A stretch of 64,000 nt of DNA, taken from Amphibacillus cookii. GTDB lineage: Bacteria; Bacillota; Bacilli; Bacillales; Amphibacillaceae. The position numbers and the translations under genes were made by a program. A model generated the notes under the pieces. It was not told where the DNA came from. It saw nothing but the letters and a program-made list of their open reading frames with translations, and made no database searches. The stretch spans positions 62,001-126,000 of the forward strand of contig NZ_JAFBDS010000006.1 of the NCBI RefSeq assembly GCF_016908375.1, read 5' to 3'. Below, one piece after another: positions 57,013 through 64,000 of this stretch (positions are counted from its first letter, which is position 1; each line of letters begins with the position of its first letter).

Positions 57013-57553
57013 CCATAGCCACCTCGCTTAACTTAACATGATCAATACTTATAGTTAAATTCACTTGATAGTTCGCTTCGATTTCATTGACCAACTCCAT
57101 TGCTTCGAGTTCAACAGCAGTTATGTATGCCAATGCTTGTAAATCACGGGTTAAAGTGGAGACAGCATTAGCATCTGTTAATTGTAACTCCAACAACAGA
57201 TCACCTTGGATCGTATATCTAAAATCAATAATAACGGTTGCTGGATTATCAGGAAGTTGCTGTAAGATGTCATCATTTAAAAAGACCGTTGGATGTTTAT
57301 TATCAACAAGGTTATCAAGGTCGCTAGCCAGCTGATCAACTTGATTAGCTAGTAAATTGACATGTTGTAAATCATTGATGATGATTGATTGTTCTTGAAT
57401 AAGATTGTGGGTTATTTCATATTGCTTGTTTAATTGGATGGAAGCTAGTGTGAGATAGCCGCTTGTGATCATAAGACCAACTAAAAACAACCCAATTAAT
57501 AAATAAGGTATAAGATTCTTTTTCTTCTTTTCAAAAAAGTTGATTTCAATCAT
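57002..57553 (-). CDS. pilN: type IV pilus assembly protein PilN-like
   Basis: A 183-residue protein with the short PilN cytoplasmic start MIEINFFEKKKK, which would bind PilM, then one span (LIPYLLIGLFLVGLMITSGY) and a coiled coil leading to a ferredoxin-like fold (GDLLLELQLTDANAVSTLTRDLQAL). It overlaps pilO and follows pilM by 39 bases. Confidence 0.85.
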   Translation of the reverse strand: MIEINFFEKKKKNLIPYLLIGLFLVGLMITSGYLTLASIQLNKQYEITHNLIQEQSIIINDLQHVNLLANQVDQLASDLDNLVDNKHPTVFLNDDILQQLPDNPATVIIDFRYTIQGDLLLELQLTDANAVSTLTRDLQALAYITAVELEAMELVNEIEANYQVNLTISIDHVKLSEVAMDDH

Positions 57554-57592
57554 GTTTATAACCCCTTATCGAAAGGCTGCTATGATGATTAG

Positions 57593-58558
57593 TCAAAGCC
57601 GGCACCCCTTTAGTCCTAAGCCATACAGCGCTGAATAATCTAATGGCAGACTACTTATTAAGTGAAAATTTTTGATTGGTAATGCAAACCGATCATGTAA
57701 TTGTTGAATTAATTGTTCCATATCTGGAAAATCACCAACCACTAACATATCGGTCACTTGATCAAGGCCGTCCATTATTGAATATTGATAAAAATCCATA
57801 AACCGCTCAATCGTTAAAAGTTGCTCTTCAATAAATGTCTCTGCAGCTGTAGTGGATTGACGCCAAACTAATTGATGTTTTACTTGATCTTTTTCCCATG
57901 CTTGAAAAGCATTTGCAAAATGGATATGACGACTAAATCGCGGTAAATGATCATGAAAAACGGTTAACACCAAATCCACCTTGTTCCATTGAATCATGAG
58001 TAAATGCTCGCCTTTTCTAAACAAGTCTTGTTTTACATACGATCGATAAACACTTAAATAGGACACATCTGCCACTACGGGTTGCAAACGTAATTGATCA
58101 AATAAATGATAGTAAGGTAACAGCCTTTCAGACGGATAAGCAAATAATAAGATATCGTTCTCTTCATTGCCTTCTTGTAAGATTTGATAATCGAGGACTG
58201 GTTTTTTAAAAGGTAACCGAATACTACCTTCAAGCTGTAATTTTATATATGATTTTGCCTCTTCTTTATTAAGCTGACTCGGTATTTTTTCAAACCTCAT
58301 GACGACAAAGCTGTCAGGAACAATAAATGATAATTTTCGGCGTCTCCATTTTTTCTGCTCAATTAATGTCTTTAACGTAAGACTTAACTGCTGCTCATTA
58401 ACTATACGGCCATCTTCAATCACTGTCACATCAAAAATTACTTCACCGTAATCAACCACTTGTTCTGGCTTGTTGTCAGGGCAGACAAAGTAGCGAATAC
58501 TTCGATCTGTAACTGTTAAGAAAACATGTAAGCTACTGAATAATTGCATATATTTCAT
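57593..58558 (-). CDS. pilM: type IV pilus assembly ATPase-fold protein PilM-like
   Basis: A 321-residue actin-fold protein without membrane spans, matching PilM in length and place. FEKIPSQLNKEEAKSYIKLQLEGSIRLPF recalls the PilM motif around the SHS2 subdomain. The N-terminal ATP-binding glycines typical of PilM are not obvious (TVTDRSIRYFVCPDN), so nucleotide binding may be lost. It would recruit PilN to the inner face of the membrane. Confidence 0.8.
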   Translation of the reverse strand: MKYMQLFSSLHVFLTVTDRSIRYFVCPDNKPEQVVDYGEVIFDVTVIEDGRIVNEQQLSLTLKTLIEQKKWRRRKLSFIVPDSFVVMRFEKIPSQLNKEEAKSYIKLQLEGSIRLPFKKPVLDYQILQEGNEENDILLFAYPSERLLPYYHLFDQLRLQPVVADVSYLSVYRSYVKQDLFRKGEHLLMIQWNKVDLVLTVFHDHLPRFSRHIHFANAFQAWEKDQVKHQLVWRQSTTAAETFIEEQLLTIERFMDFYQYSIMDGLDQVTDMLVVGDFPDMEQLIQQLHDRFALPIKNFHLISSLPLDYSALYGLGLKGCRL

Positions 58559-58582
58559 CCTTTAGTTTAGTTATAATTCCGA

Positions 58583-59338
58583 TTAAAAGAATAGTGATAC
58601 ATACCAATCGATCATTGCCTCTCCGTATATTAAAACCGTCAATACCGCTAAACTAATATAAGGACCAAAAGGCACTTTAGATTTCCGATCTACTTTTCTC
58701 ATTAATAATAAAGCAATATTTGCCACCGCTCCATAAAACGTCGCAAGAAAGAAAACCAATAATATAGATTGGTACCCAAATACAATCCCAAGCAAGCCAA
58801 AATACTTCATATCACCAGCACCCATGCCGCCTTTACTTACCATAATAATAAACAAAATTAAACCAAAGCCAATAATGGCACCTAAGATCGGTGACCACCA
58901 TGGTTCCAGTGGAACAAGAACACGCGCGCCAATGACAAATGGCAAGAAAAAGATCAGTATCTTATTTGGAATAAGAAAATAACGAGAATCGGTCACAATG
59001 ATAATGACGGCTAAAGAGATAACTAAGAAAGCAACAATTAACTCAATAGACAAGCCAAAACGCCAATAACTCAAAGTAAAACTTATCGCTGTTAACCATT
59101 CAATTATAGGGTAAAGCTTACTAATTGAGTAATGGCATCCGCGGCATTTACCCTTTTGGATCACGTATGACAAAACAGGAAGTAATTCAAACCAACGTAA
59201 CACCTTCTTACAGTTAGGACAATATGAACGATCTGATTGCAGGAAATTTTTTTGAGGGACACGTAAACCAACCACATTGTAAAAAGATCCTAGCACCAGT
59301 CCAAATATAAAGGTAACGATGTAATAAAAAAGGGCCAT
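58583..59338 (-). CDS. pilD: prepilin peptidase (PilD/ComC)
   Basis: Cuts the leader of prepilins and methylates the new N-terminus. The 251-residue protein has eight spans, the cytosolic zinc motif CPNCKKVLRWFELLPVLSYVIQ with the second pair in GKCRGCHY, and the two catalytic aspartates in VTDSRYFLIP and GGMGAGDMKYFGLLG. It corresponds to B. subtilis comC by position. It follows pilA by 54 bases with a terminator-like hairpin between. Confidence 0.96.
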   Translation of the reverse strand: MALFYYIVTFIFGLVLGSFYNVVGLRVPQKNFLQSDRSYCPNCKKVLRWFELLPVLSYVIQKGKCRGCHYSISKLYPIIEWLTAISFTLSYWRFGLSIELIVAFLVISLAVIIIVTDSRYFLIPNKILIFFLPFVIGARVLVPLEPWWSPILGAIIGFGLILFIIMVSKGGMGAGDMKYFGLLGIVFGYQSILLVFFLATFYGAVANIALLLMRKVDRKSKVPFGPYISLAVLTVLIYGEAMIDWYVSLFF

Positions 59339-59348
59339 TGTCTTCTCC

Positions 59349-59384
59349 TAATAGAATGAAAGACCCCTCATGGAGGAGTCTACA
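59349..59384 (-). terminator. attenuating hairpin after pilA
   Basis: GACTCCTC and GAGGGGTC form an 8-bp stem with one GT pair, then TTTCATTCT. Between the highly used pilin gene and pilD it could reduce downstream transcription, which would suit the large pilin demand. Confidence 0.55.
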
Positions 59385-59392
59385 TGTTATAT

Positions 59393-59719
59393 TTATTTGA
59401 GTTCTAACTTACCATCTGCATCTCTGTCAACTGTTCCAGAAGGTGCATCACCTTGTCTCAAGTCTAAATACCCTTCACTTATAAGTGTATCGACATCAAC
59501 AGGTAAGCCATTCTCATTTTGAACTTCATAAAGTCTAGCTGCATCTAAAATCAATGCCACTTCCTGTTCATCTGCGTCACCTTGAGCGTTTTTAATAATA
59601 TTTCCTATCGCTGGAATAGCAATCGCAACAATAATACCTAAAATAACGATAACCGCAAGCAACTCAACAAGTGTAAAACCTTTTTCACCCTTAAGCATTT
59701 TCTTCATTTGACTTAACAT
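59393..59719 (-). CDS. pilA: major prepilin (type IV pilin)
   Basis: A 108-residue prepilin. The leader ends KGEKG and the mature part begins FTLVELLAVIVILGIIVAIA, with the invariant Glu5 and the hydrophobic assembly helix. The soluble part is short and acidic and ends GTVDRDADGKLELK; it has no cysteines, unlike ComGC. As the only pilin gene in the operon it is the likely major subunit. A long AT-rich leader of about 370 bases separates it from pilC, so it may have its own promoter. A good AAGGAGG precedes the ATG. Confidence 0.93.
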   Translation of the reverse strand: MLSQMKKMLKGEKGFTLVELLAVIVILGIIVAIAIPAIGNIIKNAQGDADEQEVALILDAARLYEVQNENGLPVDVDTLISEGYLDLRQGDAPSGTVDRDADGKLELK

Positions 59720-60092
59720 CTTATTTCCTCCTTAAAACAAGTGATATAAGTTTTGAATAAACTTAAAAGTTATTTATGGTGTCATTTAAAGTTATACAGC
59801 ATAATCAAATGCTAGTGCTTTATCGACCATCTACACTAATTGCTGATCAAGAATAACATTGCAAGATGCTGTACGGCATGTCCCTATACGATCTAAGAAC
59901 CCATTAAAAAAGACTCACAACATAAATAACCTTTATGATGCCAGCCGGTTGCACTACTAACTCCAATTTACCAAAGTGCCCAAATAAGGTAAATCTTCCT
60001 CGTTTCTGTTTTTTATATAATACTATTATACTAATGTTTATATATATTTGTCTACATATATACGTAAAAAAGATATATTATTTTCCTTCTTT
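59720..60092. other. long intergenic leader upstream of pilA
   Basis: No gene is supported; a 99-codon plus-strand frame here overlaps the pilC end and has no ribosome site. On the minus strand CATCATAAA and TTTATGTTG can pair (59917-59939 region) and TTTTTTT follows within ten bases, which might be a weak terminator inside a pilA leader. Confidence 0.35.
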
Positions 60093-61295
60093 TTATATAT
60101 TTTCAAATAAATTGAACATCGGAATGACCACGGATAGGACAATAGACCCAACGATGAATGCTAGAAAGATAATTAATACCGGTTCAATCAGTGATTTCAA
60201 CTTATCAGATGCTTCTTCTAACTCTTGTTCATAGAAGTCCGACACTTTCTTTAACATCGCATCAATAGAACCCGTTGCTTCTCCAACCGCAATCATCTGG
60301 GTAACAAGTTTAGGGAATACCCAATGTTCTTTCATCGGTTTTGTTAGAGATTCCCCTTCTTCTAAAGCCATTCTGCTTTCTTTTAACACCTCTTTAACAA
60401 CACGATTACGAACAACATGTTCTGTTATTTCAAGGGCTTCTAAAATAGGGATTGAGCTATTTAATAATGAACTTAGGGTTTGACTCATTCTTGCTAACGT
60501 AGCTTTTTGAATAAACATACCAAAAATCGGTAGTTTTAAGTGTATGTGGTCAAATAAATAAGCAAATCGTTCACGTTTTACCAACCCTTTAATGATGATA
60601 ACCGTTAAACTAATCATAATAATAAATAGCCACCAGAACTGTTGCATGAAATCACTAACATTAACGACAAACTGCGTATACGGTGGGATTTCTTGATCAA
60701 ATGACAAAAACATATCAGTAAATATCGGAACAATAAAAGCAAGCAAGAACATTGTAATCAACAAAGCAAGTGTGCCAATCACTATAGGATAAGTCATGGC
60801 TGTCATTATTTTTTGCTTCAGTTGATGTTGCTTTTCATAATATGTTGCCATTCGTTCAAGTATTTCATCTAAGCGACCACTTGCTTCACCTGCATTTATC
60901 ATACTTACTAATAATTCGGGAAATAACTTTGGATAGCGTTCTAAAGCACGAGATAAGGATTCTCCCTCTTGAATATGCGCCCTCACTTCAGTTAATCCAT
61001 TTCTTAACGCTTTACTATTTGACTGTTCAGCTAATATTTCTGTCGTATCAACTAAGCTAATGCCTGCATTAACTAATGTTGAAAATTGACGAAGAAAAAT
61101 AACGAAATCCTTATTTTTTATCAGACGACCTATATTTATATCACTATACAAAATAGGATTAAGTTTTTTGATTTTAAAAACAAGTAGACCCACTTGTTTC
61201 AATTCTATTAAAGCATCCTTTTCCGTTTCTGTTTCCACTTTACCTTTTGTTAATTTGCCTTCAAGTGTGCGCGCTTGATAAGCATAGATTGGCAA
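60093..61295 (-). CDS. pilC: type IV pilus inner-membrane platform protein PilC
   Basis: A 400-residue platform protein with two T2SSF domains, each followed by a span pair: FLRQFSTLVNAGISLVDTTEIL in the first and ARMSQTLSSLLNSSIPILEALEI in the second. It transmits motor movement to the pilin. A TTG start at 61295 gives MPIYAYQARTLEGKL, the usual N-terminus, with GGGGG at the right distance; the GTG at 61304 touches that site. It follows pilT directly. Confidence 0.95.
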   Translation of the reverse strand: MPIYAYQARTLEGKLTKGKVETETEKDALIELKQVGLLVFKIKKLNPILYSDINIGRLIKNKDFVIFLRQFSTLVNAGISLVDTTEILAEQSNSKALRNGLTEVRAHIQEGESLSRALERYPKLFPELLVSMINAGEASGRLDEILERMATYYEKQHQLKQKIMTAMTYPIVIGTLALLITMFLLAFIVPIFTDMFLSFDQEIPPYTQFVVNVSDFMQQFWWLFIIMISLTVIIIKGLVKRERFAYLFDHIHLKLPIFGMFIQKATLARMSQTLSSLLNSSIPILEALEITEHVVRNRVVKEVLKESRMALEEGESLTKPMKEHWVFPKLVTQMIAVGEATGSIDAMLKKVSDFYEQELEEASDKLKSLIEPVLIIFLAFIVGSIVLSVVIPMFNLFENI

Positions 61296-61308
61296 TGCAC
61301 TCACCCCC

Positions 61309-62346
61309 TTATAATGATGATTTCGTTAAAAAGGGATCAGCATCTTTTTGAAAGATGAGTCCTTCTTTAACCTTTCGCTGAATATCCATTTCAATCGTAT
61401 GCATCCCTTGATCTTTAGAGGTTTGTAATGTATTTTGAATTTGGTGCATCTTTTCATTGCGAATTAAATTTTTAATGGCAGCATTATTTATCAACATTTC
61501 TGTCGCAGCGATCCGACCACTATGTTGGGCCATTGGGAATAATCGTTGCGAAAGAATGGCTTCTAAAACGTTTGCCAATAAGATACGGATCTGATCTTTT
61601 TGATTAGTCGGAAATACATCAATAATCCGATCAATGGTCGAAGCTGCATCTTGCGTATGGAGTGTTCCTAGAACTAAGTGACCAGTTTCTGCAGCCGTAA
61701 TGGCAGTAGAAATCGTATCAAGATCACGCATTTCTCCAACTAAAATAACATCAGGATCTTGTCTCAGACAAGCGCGCAAACCTTTTTGAAAAGAAATCGT
61801 ATCAAAACCTACCTCTCTTTGATCGATAATCGATTGATTATGCTTATGTAAGTATTCAATCGGATCTTCTAATGTAATAATATGACGATTCATCGAACGA
61901 TTCATGTAATCGATCATAGCTGCCAGCGACGTGCTTTTCCCACTTCCCGTAGGTCCCGTAACAAGGACCAATCCATGGGGCTTTTTTACAATGCCCTTTA
62001 ATATTTGGGGTAAACCTAAGTCATCAATTTGTGGAATCTGAGTAGGAATGACCCGAAAAGCCATGGACAGATTACTACGCTGATAAAAGATATTGACGCG
62101 AAATCGAGACACACCCGGCATGCCATGAGACAAATCTAATTCTCGTTCTTTCTCTAAGTGTTCCCACATCTCCTCAGTTACTATAGATTTCGCCATATTT
62201 TTTGTATCTTCAGGCGTTAATACACGACTTTCGGATGGTACTAATCGTCCATCGATTCGAAAAATCGGGACAGAACCTACGGTGATATGTATATCTGAAG
62301 CATTTTTTTGATAGGCTGTTGTCAATATATCTGATAACTGGTTCAT
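61309..62346 (-). CDS. pilT: type IV pilus retraction ATPase PilT
   Basis: A 345-residue hexameric ATPase that depolymerises pili. Walker A is VTGPTGSGKSTSLAAM near residue 125, the Asp-box and Walker B are LRQDPDVILVGEMRD, and the PilT-specific AIKNLIRNEKMHQIQNTLQ lies near residue 290. The ATG at 62346 follows AGAGGTG; the longer frame starts inside pilB. Presence of PilT means the pili can retract, so twitching or DNA uptake is possible. Confidence 0.97.
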   Translation of the reverse strand: MNQLSDILTTAYQKNASDIHITVGSVPIFRIDGRLVPSESRVLTPEDTKNMAKSIVTEEMWEHLEKERELDLSHGMPGVSRFRVNIFYQRSNLSMAFRVIPTQIPQIDDLGLPQILKGIVKKPHGLVLVTGPTGSGKSTSLAAMIDYMNRSMNRHIITLEDPIEYLHKHNQSIIDQREVGFDTISFQKGLRACLRQDPDVILVGEMRDLDTISTAITAAETGHLVLGTLHTQDAASTIDRIIDVFPTNQKDQIRILLANVLEAILSQRLFPMAQHSGRIAATEMLINNAAIKNLIRNEKMHQIQNTLQTSKDQGMHTIEMDIQRKVKEGLIFQKDADPFLTKSSL

Positions 62347-62359
62347 TTTACTTACACCT

Positions 62360-63982
62360 CTAGTCTTCAATTGCTACACGCATTACTTCTTCAATCGTTG
62401 TATCTCCTTGTTTCACTTTTATTAAACCATCATCCATTAAAAAACGCATCCCTTGTTGACGAACATGTGCTTTTATTTCCGACATACTTGCCCGATTCAT
62501 CATTATTTTTTTCATTTGATCATCGATAACCAATAATTCATGAATAGCCATACGCCCTCGATAACCAGTACCCCGACAACTGTCACAACCTTTACCTTCA
62601 CTTACGCGTTCTATAGCTATATCACGTTTGGAAAATAATTCCCTTTCCATTGGGGTAACGGGTCTTGTCTGCTTGCAATCTTTGCAAACTTTTTTAACCA
62701 ATCGTTGTGCCATTACACCTGTAAGTGAAGAAACAACCAAATAAGGTTCAATCCCCATATCAAATAAGCGTGGAATCGTATCAATGGCGCTATTCGTGTG
62801 CAGTGTACTAAATACAACATGTCCTGTTAACGAAGAACGAATGGCCATTTCAGCTGTTTCTTTGTCTCGAATTTCACCAAGCATAATAATATTAGGATCT
62901 TGCCGCAAAATTGAGCGTAATCCAGTAGCGAAAGTTAAGCCAATCGTTGGATTGACTTGCACTTGATTAACCCCTTCTAATTGATATTCAACCGGATCTT
63001 CAACCGTAATAATATTGACATCCTCTTGGTTCAACTCATTAATAGAACCATATAAAGTGGTTGTTTTCCCTGATCCTGTCGGGCCAGTTAATAGAATCAA
63101 TCCGGATGGTCGATTAATCAACTCTCGATATTTTTCTAAGGTTTGTTTAGTTAAATCAAGCTCAGTAAGTGTTTTGAAAATATTTGTTAAATCTAGCATA
63201 CGTATAACCACTTTTTCACCAAAAACAGTGGGCAATGTTGACACCCGTAAATCGATTGGTTTCGCATCGATAACTATTCGAATTCGCCCATCTTGCGGAC
63301 GGCGTGTTTCAGTGATATTTAGATTTGCTAAAATTTTAACACGAGCAATAAGGGCGTTTTGCATGCGTTTGGGCAATGTTCTTTCATTACGAAGCATACC
63401 ATCGACGCGATAACGAACAGCTACTTTACCTTCACTTGGATCTAAGTGGACATCACTAGCTCTGAGCGTCATGCCCGTTTGTAGTACTTGATCAAGAATG
63501 CGAACCGCCGGAGCCTCTTCACCTTCCACTTCTTCCTCATAGTCTTCTTCCATGTCATAATACTTGTTGATCGCTTGAAGAATATCTTCCTTTGTCGCAA
63601 TCACGGGTTTAATCTCAAAGCCTGTTGCTAACTCTAAATCATCAATCGCATAATAATCAAGCGGGTCATTCATTGCCACCGTTAAAATATTTTCATGCTG
63701 TTCAATTGGCAATAATATATTTTCGCGTGCAATTTCTTTTGGAATCAATTCCATAAGTTGTTCATTAATAGGAAAACGATACAATGAAACACTTGCAATT
63801 TTCAAGTGAATCTCTAATACCTCAATTAATTGTTTTTCAGTGATATAGCCTTGTTCCACTAGTGCATCGCCCAGTTTTTGACGATCTTTTTTATTAGCTA
63901 GGACGTCAAGAATCTCTTTTTCAGTTATTAAACCTTCTTCTTTTAACACATCGCCTAATTTTCGTTTATTTCGAATAGCCAT
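62360..63982 (-). CDS. pilB: type IV pilus extension ATPase PilB with MshEN-like N-terminus
   Basis: A 540-residue GspE/PilB motor. The N-terminus has two tandem copies of the motif LG..L...G.IT...: RKLGDVLKEEGLITEKEIL and QKLGDALVEQGYITEKQLIE, as in MshEN domains that bind cyclic di-GMP in some PilB/MshE proteins. Walker A is LLTGPTGSGKTTTLYG near residue 290, Walker B region ILRQDPNIIMLGEIRD follows, and the zinc cysteines are CKDCKQTRP with CDSCRGTG. First gene of the pilus operon; the start lies 18 bases inside the right edge of the window. Confidence 0.96.
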   Translation of the reverse strand: MAIRNKRKLGDVLKEEGLITEKEILDVLANKKDRQKLGDALVEQGYITEKQLIEVLEIHLKIASVSLYRFPINEQLMELIPKEIARENILLPIEQHENILTVAMNDPLDYYAIDDLELATGFEIKPVIATKEDILQAINKYYDMEEDYEEEVEGEEAPAVRILDQVLQTGMTLRASDVHLDPSEGKVAVRYRVDGMLRNERTLPKRMQNALIARVKILANLNITETRRPQDGRIRIVIDAKPIDLRVSTLPTVFGEKVVIRMLDLTNIFKTLTELDLTKQTLEKYRELINRPSGLILLTGPTGSGKTTTLYGSINELNQEDVNIITVEDPVEYQLEGVNQVQVNPTIGLTFATGLRSILRQDPNIIMLGEIRDKETAEMAIRSSLTGHVVFSTLHTNSAIDTIPRLFDMGIEPYLVVSSLTGVMAQRLVKKVCKDCKQTRPVTPMERELFSKRDIAIERVSEGKGCDSCRGTGYRGRMAIHELLVIDDQMKKIMMNRASMSEIKAHVRQQGMRFLMDDGLIKVKQGDTTIEEVMRVAIED

Positions 63983-64000
63983 TTCAATAGCCTCCTATCC

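Noticed and set aside
59930-59965. Cyclic di-GMP-I riboswitch before the pilin gene
   Set aside because: The plus strand reads GCCAGCCGGTTGC, like the 3' part of that aptamer, but on the wrong strand for pilA, and the conserved GGCAAACC and GGGACGCAAAGCC parts are absent.
59935-60234. Plus-strand frame of 99 codons
   Set aside because: Overlaps the 3' end of pilC in antisense and has no ribosome site.

Overview
The window is a low-GC Gram-positive chromosome segment from a spore-forming member of the Bacillaceae. The evidence is the sporulation genes (spoVB, bofC, safA, spo0B, spoIVFA, spoIVFB, spoIIB-like) and a gene order that follows the Bacillus subtilis run from recJ-apt-relA through secDF, comN, spoVB, yajC-tgt-queA-ruvBA-bofC, yebC, safA, nadABC/nifS/niaR, pheA-pheB-obg-spo0B-rpmA-prp-rplU, spoIVFAB, minCD and mreBCD to radC. 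I cannot fix the genus from sequence alone; a halophilic or alkaliphilic genus such as Amphibacillus or Gracilibacillus would fit. Nearly all genes lie on the minus strand; the exceptions are spoVB, the yrzE-like gene and nifS-niaR.

Layout: 1-9.4 kb holds the stringent-response and purine-salvage genes (dtd fragment, relA, apt, recJ), lapA and fused secDF. 9.4-14.4 kb holds comN, spoVB and four membrane or envelope genes. 14.4-25.5 kb is the accessory zone: an ABC importer of the iron(III)/polyamine/phosphonate type under a YesM/AraC-type two-component system, a large permease, a hydrolase, a decayed xylF-like gene and a displaced copy of the permease tail. 25.6-36.5 kb holds tRNA queuosine synthesis, Holliday-junction repair, spore-coat and NAD genes. 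36.5-40 kb is the divergent nadBCA / nifS-niaR regulon, with a triple direct-repeat operator between the two arms. 40-52.6 kb holds phenylalanine synthesis, ribosome proteins, RNase G and the cell-shape and division genes. 52.9-55.3 kb is a radC gene split by a group II intron. 55.5-64 kb is a type IV pilus operon (pilB, T, C, A, D, M, N, O) followed by a spoIIB-like gene.

Three things stand out. First, the 1,620-bp group II intron sits inside the JAMM motif of radC. Its boundaries can be placed to the base, and its encoded protein has a full-length but degenerate reverse transcriptase domain. A 116-bp insertion (2 x 58 bp) in the 5' exon has also destroyed the host gene. Second, at least ten intergenic copies of a palindromic repeat of about 150 bp are scattered across the window. 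In two clear copies, and probably one diverged copy, a second structured module is nested in the loop of the first hairpin. Third, a full twitching-type pilus gene set occupies the place where B. subtilis keeps comC alone, and its PilB carries a tandem MshEN-like N-terminus.

Coordinates of start codons were moved from the longest open frame wherever a ribosome-binding site or the family's usual N-terminus favoured a downstream start.
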